Below, one piece after another: positions 40,604-49,218 of a stretch of DNA of 64,000 bases (the stretch's first letter is position 1; every line of letters begins with the position of its first letter). This DNA is from UBA1219 sp045601425 (GTDB lineage Bacteria > Bacteroidota > Bacteroidia > Bacteroidales > P3). The stretch is taken from assembly GCA_045601425.1 (NCBI GenBank), contig JAZRZP010000005.1:62001-126000 (forward strand), written 5' to 3'. The translations under genes and the position numbers were made by a program. The notes under the pieces were generated by a model, which was given only the letters and a program-made list of their open reading frames with translations, searched no databases and was not told the DNA's origin.

Positions 40604-42742
40604 ATGGCTAAAGGTAATTTTTTTCTTTTACTCGGCATCATGCTTGTCTTTTCCGTACAGGCACAGGACAAATTATTGAATTCCAATCAGTTGATGGATG
40701 GCACACTATATCCGTCACGTATCCGCAGCGTACAGTTTGTGGGAAAAACCAACAACATAGCCTGCGTTCGCAACAATGCACTGTATGTCGGCAATTCGTC
40801 TTCACAAAAAGAAACCGTAAAACTCGACGACCTGAACAAGGCATTCATCTCATTGAATGAAAGCGAATTGAAAAATTTCCCGAACATCCGTTTCACCAGC
40901 GAGAAGGAATTCACTTTCGTGAGAAAGAATGTGATTTACCTGTACAACACCAAAACCAAGACACTTTCCAAACTGGCCACCTACGACGGGAATGCACAGA
41001 ACATCGACATAGAACGCAAGCACTATCAGATTGCGTACACAATAGGCAACAGTCTGTATGTGAACAGTTTGGACAAGGTATCCTGCATCGGCGAAGGCGG
41101 CGAAGGCATAGTTTACGGGCAGTCGGTACACCGCTCGGAATTCGGCATCGAAAAAGGCACGTTCTGGTCGCCCGAAGGCAACATGCTTGCATTCTACCGC
41201 ATGGATGAAAGCATGGTCACCGAATACCCCAAGGTAAACACCGCAACCCGCATAGCCACGGCAGAACCATTCAGATACCCGATGGCCGGCATGAAAAGCC
41301 ACGAAGTAACGATAGGAATCTACAACACCCTGAAAGGCAACACCATATACCTCAATACCCGCAAAGACACATCTGTTGCCGAACGCGAGAATTACCTGAC
41401 CAACCTCACATGGAGCCCCGATGAAAAGCACATATACATCGCAAAGATAAACCGCGAACAGAACCACGCATGGATGGAAAAATACAATGCGGAAACGGGA
41501 GAACTGGAAAAGGTACTCTTCGAGGAAACCAACGAACGCTACACCGAACCTGTTGACGGATTTTATTTCCTTCCCGGCAAGACACAACAGTTTCTCTGGC
41601 TCAGCTACCGCGACGGCTACAAGCACATCTACCTCTACAACAACGACGGCTCTCTTGTAAAACAGGTAACCTCCGGCAATTACGAAGTCCAGAGCATCAT
41701 AGGTACCGACCAGAAAGGCGAAAACATATATTTCTACTCGAACATAGAAAATCCGATGGAACGTGCAGCCTATTCGGTAAACGTGAAATCGGGCAACGTA
41801 ACACGCATTACCAAAGCACTCGGCACACACAGTGTCGCCGTAAACGCAAAGGGCAACCTTTTCATCGACAACTACAGCAGTACCCAAACCCCGTTGCGCA
41901 CCGTACTTCTGTCCGACAAGGGCAAAGAACTTGGCGAACTCCATTCGGCAGAAAATCCTTTGGCAGAATACCGTATGCCGGAAATAGAACTCGGTACGAT
42001 AAAGGCAGCCGACGGCAAAACAGACCTCTGCTACCGCCTGATAAAACCTCTGAACTACAACGACGGCAAAAAACACCCGACCCTCGTGTACGTTTACGGA
42101 GGTCCTCATTCACAACTCGTTACCGAAAGCTGGCTAGGCGGAGCAAACCTCTACTTCATGTTCCTTGCACAGCAGGGATATGTCGTTTTTACGGTTGACA
42201 ACCGTGGAACAGACAACCGTGGTTTCGAGTTCGAAAGCGTAACGCACCGCCATCTCGGCGAAGTTGAGATGGCCGACCAGATGGAAGGCGTGAAATTCCT
42301 GAAATCGCTGCCCTACGTAGATGAAAACCGCATGGGCGTAGAGGGATGGAGCTTCGGCGGATTCATGACCATCACCATGAAACTCGCACATCCTGAAATA
42401 TTCAAGGTAGGCTGTGCCGGCGGTCCGGTAATCGACTGGAGCCTGTACGAAGTAATGTACGGAGAACGCTACATGGATATGCCTCAGGAAAACCCTGAAG
42501 GTTATGCGAACAACAGCCTCATTGCCAAAGCCAAAAACCTCGAAGGCAAACTGCTCGTAATCCACGGAGCCGAAGACCCGACCGTAGTATGGCAGAACTC
42601 GATGGAATTCATTGAAGCCTGCATAAAAGCAGGAAAACAGGTTGACTACTTCGTTTACCCGCATCACGAACACAACGTGAGGGGCATAGACCGCCTGCAT
42701 CTGTATCAGAAAATGTTCGAATATTACCAGCAAAACTTATAA
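40604..42742 (+). CDS. secreted dipeptidyl peptidase IV-like S9 serine peptidase
   Basis: A 712-residue S9B peptidase that removes X-Pro or X-Ala dipeptides in the periplasm. The signal peptide ends FSVQA before Gln21. The first two thirds form an eight-blade beta-propeller (DPPIV N-terminal domain) and the last third an alpha/beta hydrolase. The active-site serine is Ser583 in GWSFGGFM. The catalytic Asp is 658 in HGAEDPTV. The catalytic His lies in YPHHEHNVRG (687-690). The glutamate pair that binds the substrate N-terminus is probably in the propeller loop FYRMDESMVTEY. Bacteroidales use such enzymes to feed on peptides. It lies in a run of same-strand genes with ribE. Confidence 0.93.
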   Translation: MAKGNFFLLLGIMLVFSVQAQDKLLNSNQLMDGTLYPSRIRSVQFVGKTNNIACVRNNALYVGNSSSQKETVKLDDLNKAFISLNESELKNFPNIRFTSEKEFTFVRKNVIYLYNTKTKTLSKLATYDGNAQNIDIERKHYQIAYTIGNSLYVNSLDKVSCIGEGGEGIVYGQSVHRSEFGIEKGTFWSPEGNMLAFYRMDESMVTEYPKVNTATRIATAEPFRYPMAGMKSHEVTIGIYNTLKGNTIYLNTRKDTSVAERENYLTNLTWSPDEKHIYIAKINREQNHAWMEKYNAETGELEKVLFEETNERYTEPVDGFYFLPGKTQQFLWLSYRDGYKHIYLYNNDGSLVKQVTSGNYEVQSIIGTDQKGENIYFYSNIENPMERAAYSVNVKSGNVTRITKALGTHSVAVNAKGNLFIDNYSSTQTPLRTVLLSDKGKELGELHSAENPLAEYRMPEIELGTIKAADGKTDLCYRLIKPLNYNDGKKHPTLVYVYGGPHSQLVTESWLGGANLYFMFLAQQGYVVFTVDNRGTDNRGFEFESVTHRHLGEVEMADQMEGVKFLKSLPYVDENRMGVEGWSFGGFMTITMKLAHPEIFKVGCAGGPVIDWSLYEVMYGERYMDMPQENPEGYANNSLIAKAKNLEGKLLVIHGAEDPTVVWQNSMEFIEACIKAGKQVDYFVYPHHEHNVRGIDRLHLYQKMFEYYQQNL

Positions 42743-42763
42743 ACCACTCAAAATAAGCGAATA

Positions 42764-43372
42764 ATGTTTACAGGTATAGTTGAAAAAACGGCAAAAGTCG
42801 TAAAAATAGAACAAGAGAAGACCAATTTCCATTTCACACTGGAAGTGGATTTTGCCGATGAGTTGTCCATCGACCAAAGCATGGCACATGACGGCTGCTG
42901 CCTCACTGTGGTTTCGGTCGACAAAGCCAAAAAACAGTATATCGTCACGGCAATGGACGAAACCATGCTGAAAACCAACCTCAATACATGGAAAGTAGGC
43001 ACGGAAGTGAACGTGGAACGTTCAATGCGCATGGACGGCCGCTTCGACGGACACATCGTACAGGGACACGTGGACCAGACGGCAACATGCACCAAAGTCG
43101 TTGACGACAACGGCAGTTGGCGTTTCTATTTCGAATACGATTCTTCCAAAAACAACATCACGGTACCCAAGGGTTCCATATCGATAAACGGCACAAGCCT
43201 TACCGTAGTGGATTCCGAAAAGGGAATGTTCTCGGTAGCCATTATTCCGTACACTTATCAGGTAACCAATTTCCACAACTTCCGCCCCGGAACCGTGGTG
43301 AACATAGAATTCGACGTGTTCGGGAAATACGTACAGCGGCTGCTTGAGCAATACATGCAGGCAAACAAATAG
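42764..43372 (+). CDS. ribE: riboflavin synthase, alpha chain
   Basis: A 202-residue enzyme that dismutates two 6,7-dimethyl-8-ribityllumazine molecules to riboflavin. It has the internal duplication of two lumazine-binding barrels (about 1-95 and 96-190). The start MFTGIVE is diagnostic, as are AHDGCCLTVV in the first half and SISINGTSLTVVD in the second, plus GHIVQGHVDQTA between. It begins 21 bases after the peptidase gene. No FMN riboswitch is visible in that short gap. Other rib genes are not in the window. Confidence 0.95.
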   Translation: MFTGIVEKTAKVVKIEQEKTNFHFTLEVDFADELSIDQSMAHDGCCLTVVSVDKAKKQYIVTAMDETMLKTNLNTWKVGTEVNVERSMRMDGRFDGHIVQGHVDQTATCTKVVDDNGSWRFYFEYDSSKNNITVPKGSISINGTSLTVVDSEKGMFSVAIIPYTYQVTNFHNFRPGTVVNIEFDVFGKYVQRLLEQYMQANK

Positions 43373-43377
43373 ACTAT

Positions 43378-44289
43378 ATGTTGCAAAAGTGCAGGTTGTG
43401 TCCAAGAGAATGCGGTGCCGACCGCAGCAACGGCAAAACGGGGTTCTGCGGATGCCCCGAACAGCCGTCGGTGGCGGCAATATGCATACACAAAGGTGAA
43501 GAACCTGTACTTTGCGGAACCAGAGGCATCTGCAACGTGTTTTTCTCGCACTGCAACCTGCAGTGCGTCTATTGCCAGAACACGGATATAAGCAACAACA
43601 AATCGACACTCTCGCGATACAACGACATTGACAGCATTGTGGAACGTATTGCCGAAATACTGCCGCAAACCGAAAACATTCTTGGATTCGTAAGCCCTTC
43701 GCATCAGGCACACCTGATACCGGAAATACTCGAAAAGCTGAAAACACTCGGCTTTTCTCCGACAGTGGTTTTCAATACCAACGCCTACGATTCGACCGAT
43801 ACGCTGAAACGGCTCGAACCTTACATAGACATATACCTGCCCGATTTCAAATACTCCGACGACAATTTGGCGAAACGGTATTCCCAAGCAGGAGACTACT
43901 TCGAAGTGGCATCGAAAGCCATTGCCGAAATGTACCGCCAAAAAGGGTCCACCCTGATGACGGACGAGAACGAAACTGCCACTTCTGGACTGATAATAAG
44001 ACACTTGGTGCTGCCCGGCTGTGTGGGAAACTCCATGAACGCACTTTCGTGGATAGCCGAAAACATATCGGTGAACATACACCTCTCACTCATGGCACAG
44101 TACTACCCACCGGAAAATGCCGGAAACCTGCCCGATGAACTGAACCGTTTCCTTTCGGAAGAAGAATATGCCGCCGTTTGCGAACACAGCCGCAATTTGG
44201 GTTTTCACCGAGGCTGGGAACAGGAACTGAGCAAAAACATAGTGTACCGGCCACATTTCGAAAAAGAAAACTCTTTTGAACAAAACTGA
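43378..44289 (+). CDS. radical SAM protein, PflA/PflX-like
   Basis: A 303-residue radical SAM enzyme. An N-terminal Cys motif (KCRLCPRECGADR and GFCGCPE) precedes the SAM-cluster motif CNLQCVYCQN (CxxxCxxC spaced as in pyruvate formate-lyase activase relatives). VFFSHCNLQC is the family's entry strand. Matching features include the LPDFKY and VLPGCVGN blocks. These proteins are annotated as PFL-activating-like; the target glycyl radical enzyme is not in the window, and some members are thought to act on other substrates. It is five bases after ribE and just upstream of a small hypothetical gene. Confidence 0.88.
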   Translation: MLQKCRLCPRECGADRSNGKTGFCGCPEQPSVAAICIHKGEEPVLCGTRGICNVFFSHCNLQCVYCQNTDISNNKSTLSRYNDIDSIVERIAEILPQTENILGFVSPSHQAHLIPEILEKLKTLGFSPTVVFNTNAYDSTDTLKRLEPYIDIYLPDFKYSDDNLAKRYSQAGDYFEVASKAIAEMYRQKGSTLMTDENETATSGLIIRHLVLPGCVGNSMNALSWIAENISVNIHLSLMAQYYPPENAGNLPDELNRFLSEEEYAAVCEHSRNLGFHRGWEQELSKNIVYRPHFEKENSFEQN

Positions 44290-44296
44290 TTCAGCC

Positions 44297-44839
44297 ATGA
44301 AGAAAAAGAATCCGAACCTTATAGACATAACCCTGATGCCGGAACTTGACCACTTCGCAATTTTCGCATTCCAGACGGTCAACCAGAAATGCTACCAGTT
44401 CGCTTCATACATGAACAGTGTTTTCGGTTTGGACTTATCGAACATCGGCTGCATGGAACTTACTGATTTATACACCAATCCGGTACCATTGCCACTGTTT
44501 TTTTACAGTGATTCCGAAAAGAGAGAGACATACCAGCTGGTCGACATTTCAGGGAACGACCTTATAAAAGAACTCAAAGGCTACGACAAACTTCTTATAA
44601 TGACCGGTGAGATAAGCAAACGCAAAGCTTTGGAAATAGAGCAGCGTTTTGCCGAGGTAGAAGGCGTGCTTTTTTTCCACCATTTCAAATTCGATGACAC
44701 GACAAAAGATGCAAAAAAACAGGAAAAGCTGAAACTGTGTTTCGGCTCACTCATACTATTGCTGGAAGAACACAGAATACAGCACAAAAAACAAAAAGAA
44801 GAAATCTTAAAATCACGTCAAACTTTAACATGCGATTAG
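44297..44839 (+). CDS. hypothetical protein
   Basis: A 180-residue soluble protein I do not recognise. The start is the ATG at 44297 (MKKKNPNLIDIT); an upstream TTG at 44276 would overlap the radical SAM gene. It shows mixed alpha/beta sequence (LDHFAIFAFQTVNQKCYQFA, LLIMTGEISKRKALE) and a charged C-terminal helix. No signal, membrane segment or motif is seen. It is eight bases after the radical SAM gene and four before the DUF368 gene, so it is co-transcribed with them. It may belong to one of the small conserved Bacteroidota families, but I cannot assign one. Confidence 0.65.
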   Translation: MKKKNPNLIDITLMPELDHFAIFAFQTVNQKCYQFASYMNSVFGLDLSNIGCMELTDLYTNPVPLPLFFYSDSEKRETYQLVDISGNDLIKELKGYDKLLIMTGEISKRKALEIEQRFAEVEGVLFFHHFKFDDTTKDAKKQEKLKLCFGSLILLLEEHRIQHKKQKEEILKSRQTLTCD

Positions 44840-44843
44840 AAAT

Positions 44844-45761
44844 ATGACCAAATGGATATTACTGTTTTTTAAAGGCATGGCCATGGGAGCCTCGGACGTA
44901 GTTCCGGGTGTTTCGGGCGGCACGATAGCCTTCATTACAGGCATCTACGAACGGCTCATACATGCCATAAAAAGCATAAACATGGCCAACCTGAAGCTCT
45001 TTTGCACAGGAAAATTCAAGGAGTTCTGGAAAAACACGGACGGCAGTTTCCTACTGTGCGTTTTGGCTGGCATAGCCGTAAGTTTCCTGTCTCTTGCAAA
45101 ACTCATAACTTACCTGATAACCGTGTATCCAACCATGGTATGGGCATTTTTCTTCGGTCTCATTCTGGCCTCCACCGTTTTTGTGGGACGCAAAGTAAAA
45201 TGGAACTGGAAAAGCATAATCGCATTCCTTGTCTTTGCAGCAGTTTCGTTCTTCATCACTTCACCGGAAAACGCGCCGCTCGCTCAGAACGACAGCTACT
45301 GGTACATTTTCGTGTGCGGAGCAATAGCCATCTGTGCCATGATTCTGCCGGGAATTTCCGGAAGCTTCATACTCGTGCTTCTCGGAGAATACATGTTCAT
45401 GCTTGAGTCGCTCACGAACCTCGATTTAGCCGTGATTCTGATTTTCGCCGCCGGAGCCATCATCGGAATACTTTCGTTTTCACGGGTACTGGACTGGCTT
45501 TTCAAGAATTTTGAAACAATAACCCTTGCCTCGCTGACGGGATTCATGGCCGGTTCACTAAACAAGATATGGCCTTGGAAAGAAACCTTGAAAACATTTG
45601 TCAACCGCAAAGGAGAAACATTGCCTCTTATCCAGAAAAACATACTTCCAAGCCAGTTCGACTGCCAGCTGCTTTACACGATACTGCTGATAATCGCAGG
45701 TCTGGCCTTGATTTTCATTATCGAGTACATTGCAAAGAAAATACAGACAAACAACAAATAA
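44844..45761 (+). CDS. DUF368 protein, PopT-type undecaprenyl-phosphate translocase
   Basis: A 305-residue membrane protein with about eight helices. The diagnostic start is FKGMAMGASDVVPGVSGGTIAFITGIYERL, matched later by a second pore-lining repeat (MILPGISGSFILVLLGEYM). DUF368 proteins were shown to return undecaprenyl phosphate across the inner membrane after glycan assembly (PopT), recycling the lipid carrier for peptidoglycan, O-antigen and capsule. That fits its place just before fcl and membrane glycosyltransferase genes. The start ATG is four bases after the previous stop. Transport activity is inferred from family only. Confidence 0.88.
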   Translation: MTKWILLFFKGMAMGASDVVPGVSGGTIAFITGIYERLIHAIKSINMANLKLFCTGKFKEFWKNTDGSFLLCVLAGIAVSFLSLAKLITYLITVYPTMVWAFFFGLILASTVFVGRKVKWNWKSIIAFLVFAAVSFFITSPENAPLAQNDSYWYIFVCGAIAICAMILPGISGSFILVLLGEYMFMLESLTNLDLAVILIFAAGAIIGILSFSRVLDWLFKNFETITLASLTGFMAGSLNKIWPWKETLKTFVNRKGETLPLIQKNILPSQFDCQLLYTILLIIAGLALIFIIEYIAKKIQTNNK

Positions 45762-45780
45762 ACCGCAAGAAAACATTCTC

Positions 45781-46722
45781 ATGAAAAAAGACAGCAAGAT
45801 ATACGTAGCAGGACACCGTGGAATGGTGGGCTCTGCCATAGTTAGGGAACTTCAACGGCAAGGCTACACAAACATAATCACACGTACCCATGCGGAATTG
45901 GATCTCTGCCGACAAAACGATGTTGAAATGTTCTTTGCAGCAGAAAAACCCGAATATGTTTTTCTTGCAGCAGCCAAAGTTGGCGGCATCGTGGCAAACC
46001 AGTCGGCACTTGCCGATTTCATGTACGACAACATGATACTGGAAATGAATGTAATACATTCTGCATGGCGGAACGGTTGTAAAAAGCTGGAATTTCTCGG
46101 CTCCAGCTGCATATATCCGCGCATGGCACCTCAACCGATGCCGGAAAGCTGCCTGCTCACCTCCGAACTCGAAAAAACCAACGAAGCCTACGCTCTCGCA
46201 AAAATCAGCGGGCTGAAGTACTGCGAATTTCTCAACCGCCAGTACGGAACCGACTACATAAGCGTGATGCCGACAAACCTTTATGGCCCCAACGACAACT
46301 ATCACCCCGAACACAGCCATGTACTGCCTGCACTCATACGACGCTTCCACGAAGCAAAAATATCCGGAGCCACGGAAGTTACCTGCTGGGGCGACGGCAG
46401 CCCGCTCCGCGAATTCCTTTACGTTGACGACCTCGCAAACCTCTGTGTCTTTCTCATGAACAACTATTCGGGCAACGAAACCGTGAATGCCGGTACCGGC
46501 AAGGAACTTTCGATAAAACAACTTACCGAATTGGTTGCAAAGACCATAGGCTACAAAGGCTCCATAAAGTGGGACACGAGCCGTCCCAACGGCACTCCGC
46601 GGAAACTGCTCGACGTAAGTAAGGCAGCATCTCTCGGATGGACATACAAAACAGAACTCGAAGACGGCATACGCCTTGCATATTCCGATTTTCTGAACAA
46701 TCCCATGCGTGCAGAACGCTGA
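45781..46722 (+). CDS. fcl: GDP-L-fucose synthase
   Basis: A 313-residue short-chain dehydrogenase that epimerises and reduces GDP-4-keto-6-deoxymannose to GDP-L-fucose. It has the NADP motif VAGHRGMVGSAIVREL, AAAKVGGIVANQ, LGSSCIYPRMAPQPMPE, the catalytic Tyr and Lys in NEAYALAKISGLK, and NLYGPNDNYHPEHSHVLPAL. I start at the ATG at 45781, not the upstream alternative at 45730 which runs into the previous gene. The enzyme acts after Gmd, whose gene is the first of the opposing operon about 10 kb away. The product feeds a fucose-containing surface glycan. Confidence 0.95.
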   Translation: MKKDSKIYVAGHRGMVGSAIVRELQRQGYTNIITRTHAELDLCRQNDVEMFFAAEKPEYVFLAAAKVGGIVANQSALADFMYDNMILEMNVIHSAWRNGCKKLEFLGSSCIYPRMAPQPMPESCLLTSELEKTNEAYALAKISGLKYCEFLNRQYGTDYISVMPTNLYGPNDNYHPEHSHVLPALIRRFHEAKISGATEVTCWGDGSPLREFLYVDDLANLCVFLMNNYSGNETVNAGTGKELSIKQLTELVAKTIGYKGSIKWDTSRPNGTPRKLLDVSKAASLGWTYKTELEDGIRLAYSDFLNNPMRAER

Positions 46723-46770
46723 AACAGCAATTTGACATTGAAAAACACACGATAACAAAAGCAAACAGAC

Positions 46771-48180
46771 ATGTTGCCATATTTTCCAAAACAGTTCACC
46801 TCAAAAGCCATAGGGACATACTTTGCGTCGCTGCTGATTGTAAGCGTTGTATACATGTCGCACATGATGCAGTTCAAGTTCATGGCCATCGGCATTGTAG
46901 CAGTGACAATGTTCTTCTATTTCGCCAACACTGTGTCGAAAAAGATGATCAACAGCACAGGGCGCCACTTTATCCGGTACACCTTTGCAACAGCCTTTGC
47001 CGTACGTCTGGCATGGGTGATATTCTCATACTTCTTCTATCAGGCAAACACCGGAGCCCCGTTTGAATTCAACGCCGGTGACGCCATGATGTACCACGAC
47101 GAGGCAACTGGATTTGCATACTCAGGGTCATGGTCGATATCGAGGCTGAAAAGGTACTTCAGCTACATAGCTCCGTCCGACAGCGGTTATCTTTATTACC
47201 TCGCCACACTTTATTCCATATTCGGCAATTCGATAATCTTCGCACGCATCGTAAAAAGCCTTTTCAGTGCATGGACGTGTGTTCTGGTATACAAGCTGGC
47301 ACGCCGCAATTTCGGCGAAGATGCGGGCAGACTGGCTGGAATTTTCTGCATTTTCATGCCCAATTTCATCTACTATTGCGGAATGCACCTGAAGGAAACG
47401 GAAATGGTGTTCCTCATAATGCTGTATCTCGAACGTGCCGACTATCTTTTGAAGTCCAGAAACTACAAATTTTCCACACTGATCGTGCCCACTCTTGCGG
47501 CAGTATCGCTGTTTTTCTTCCGTACGGTACTTGGAACAGTCTGCTTTCTAGCACTTTTCACGGCAGTAGTATTCTCGTCATCAAAAGTTGTGGGATGGGG
47601 CAAGAAAATCCTAATAGGCCTCTGGGTTATTCTGGCGGCCGGATATTTTGTCGGTGAAGCTGTCATGTCTGAAGTGGAAGAAGTGTGGGAAGGGCGTGAC
47701 ACAAATCAGGAAGCCCGACGCAGTGCTCAGGTAAACCGCGGTGTGGATTGGGCAAAATATGCTACAGGAACGGTAATGGCACCAATGGCTTTCGTGATAC
47801 CTTTCTCAACAATGGTCGACGTCGATTATCAGTACAACCAGCAGACCATGCATGGCGGACTTTTCGTAAAAAACATGATCAGCGTGTTTGTCATTCTGGC
47901 ATTCATATACATATTCCTCATAAAAAAGAACTGGCGCAATTTTGCACTTCTTGAAGCATTCACGATCGGTTATCTGATAGTAATAGCCTTCAGTGCCTTC
48001 GCCAACTCGGAGCGGTTCCACCTCCCTGCCCTGCCGTGCGAACTCATGTTTGCGGCTTATGGAGTAACCCTTGTCGACGAAAAAAACATAAAATATGTGA
48101 ACAAATGGCCTTACGTAGTTATAATAATGGAGTTTGCTTGGGCATTCTTCAAACTCGGAAGCCGCGGAATAGGATTCTGA
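46771..48180 (+). CDS. GT39-like multipass membrane glycosyltransferase
   Basis: A 469-residue membrane protein with about ten helices. After the first helices comes a loop with DAMMYHDEATGF and later YLATLYSIFGNSIIFARIVKSL followed by VLVYKLARRNFGEDAGRLAGI, the layout of GT-C glycosyltransferases of the ArnT/PMT (GT39) group, which use polyprenyl-phosphate sugars in the periplasm. The charged YHDEA takes the place of the usual DE pair. An O-antigen polymerase is an alternative reading. It lies between fcl and a GT4 gene, whose start is one base after its stop. The mannosyl-phosphate lipid could come from the enzyme encoded at 39.9 kb. Confidence 0.7.
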   Translation: MLPYFPKQFTSKAIGTYFASLLIVSVVYMSHMMQFKFMAIGIVAVTMFFYFANTVSKKMINSTGRHFIRYTFATAFAVRLAWVIFSYFFYQANTGAPFEFNAGDAMMYHDEATGFAYSGSWSISRLKRYFSYIAPSDSGYLYYLATLYSIFGNSIIFARIVKSLFSAWTCVLVYKLARRNFGEDAGRLAGIFCIFMPNFIYYCGMHLKETEMVFLIMLYLERADYLLKSRNYKFSTLIVPTLAAVSLFFFRTVLGTVCFLALFTAVVFSSSKVVGWGKKILIGLWVILAAGYFVGEAVMSEVEEVWEGRDTNQEARRSAQVNRGVDWAKYATGTVMAPMAFVIPFSTMVDVDYQYNQQTMHGGLFVKNMISVFVILAFIYIFLIKKNWRNFALLEAFTIGYLIVIAFSAFANSERFHLPALPCELMFAAYGVTLVDEKNIKYVNKWPYVVIIMEFAWAFFKLGSRGIGF

Positions 48181-48181
48181 C

Positions 48182-49207
48182 ATGACAAAGAAAATTCTAA
48201 TAATAGCCAATTACAAACCCGGTACCGGTGGCATTTCGGGACAAGTGGAGAAAATCCATGCTTGTCTGGATGCAGAGGGTGTAGAAAATTCCATTTTCAG
48301 TGTGAAAGGTTCCATTTGGTTTAGAATCAAGTCTTTTTTTAAGCTGTTTCAAACGGGACGCAAATATGATGTCTTTCATATCCACACATGCTCCCACGGT
48401 GGCTTTATTTCTGCCGTGATTGGTGTTACGGTTGGCAGAAGATTGAAAAAACGTGTTGTCTTAACATACCACGGTGGCGGCGGTGAGGCTTTTTTTGAAA
48501 AGCATACTCGTCTTGTAAAGCATTTCCTTTTGAAAACCGATACAAATATTGTACTTTCTGGTTTTTTGGGCAAAATTTTCGACAAATACGACCTGCCTTA
48601 TGTCACAATACCCAACATCATTGAACTTGACAACTCTCGTTTCAGACAACGCAAAGAACTGAAACCCAATTTTATAAGTATCAGAAGCCTTGAGCCCCTG
48701 TACAACATCGAGTGTATCCTGAAAGCCTTTGCAGAAGTCAAGAAGCAGATTCCCTCCGCAACGCTCACCGTTGTGGGAGACGGAAGCCAGCGCGAAAAGC
48801 TGGAACATTTTGCAGAAGAAAACCACATACCCGACGTGATTTTCACCGGAAGGGTTGACAATTCTCAAATTTACAACTATCTTGATCGCTCAGACATCAT
48901 GCTCTCAGCGCCACGAATCGACAATATGCCGGTGTCGCTTTTGGAGGCCTTCAATGCCGGACTGCTGGTCATCTCAAGCAATGTGGGCGGTGTGCCGTAT
49001 ATGATTGAAGACGGCAAAAACGGACTGCTGTTCGAATCGGATAATGCTGATGAGTTGGCTGAGAAAATGCAACAAGCTATTGCTAATCAAGTAATCACAA
49101 AACAAATGATACAGTCAGCCCATCAAGCTTTGGACACATATTCGTGGAATAATGTTAAGAGAAAATTATTCTGTGTATATGGTTTCTGTAATAATGAATC
49201 TTTTTAA
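48182..49207 (+). CDS. family 4 glycosyltransferase
   Basis: A 341-residue GT-B enzyme transferring a nucleotide-activated sugar. It has the N-terminal Rossmann start ILIIANYKPGTGGISGQVEKIH, then HIHTCSHGGF. In the C-terminal donor domain are LTVVGDGSQREKLEHFAEE, IFTGRVDNSQIYNYLDRSD and the GT4 motif VSLLEAFNAGLLVISSNVGG. The 5' half is clearly more AT-rich than upstream genes. It is one base after the GT39-like gene and 11 bases before the CapK-like gene. A glycan repeat-unit assembly role is likely; the sugar is unknown. Confidence 0.9.
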   Translation: MTKKILIIANYKPGTGGISGQVEKIHACLDAEGVENSIFSVKGSIWFRIKSFFKLFQTGRKYDVFHIHTCSHGGFISAVIGVTVGRRLKKRVVLTYHGGGGEAFFEKHTRLVKHFLLKTDTNIVLSGFLGKIFDKYDLPYVTIPNIIELDNSRFRQRKELKPNFISIRSLEPLYNIECILKAFAEVKKQIPSATLTVVGDGSQREKLEHFAEENHIPDVIFTGRVDNSQIYNYLDRSDIMLSAPRIDNMPVSLLEAFNAGLLVISSNVGGVPYMIEDGKNGLLFESDNADELAEKMQQAIANQVITKQMIQSAHQALDTYSWNNVKRKLFCVYGFCNNESF

Positions 49208-49218
49208 TTAATAAAGCT

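Noticed and set aside
40850..42109. 419-residue minus-strand frame over the DPP4-like gene
   Set aside because: Antisense shadow of a well-supported peptidase gene; composition is rich in Val, Phe and Tyr without recognisable domains.
45718..46764. 348-residue minus-strand frame over fcl
   Set aside because: Antisense shadow of fcl; no family features.
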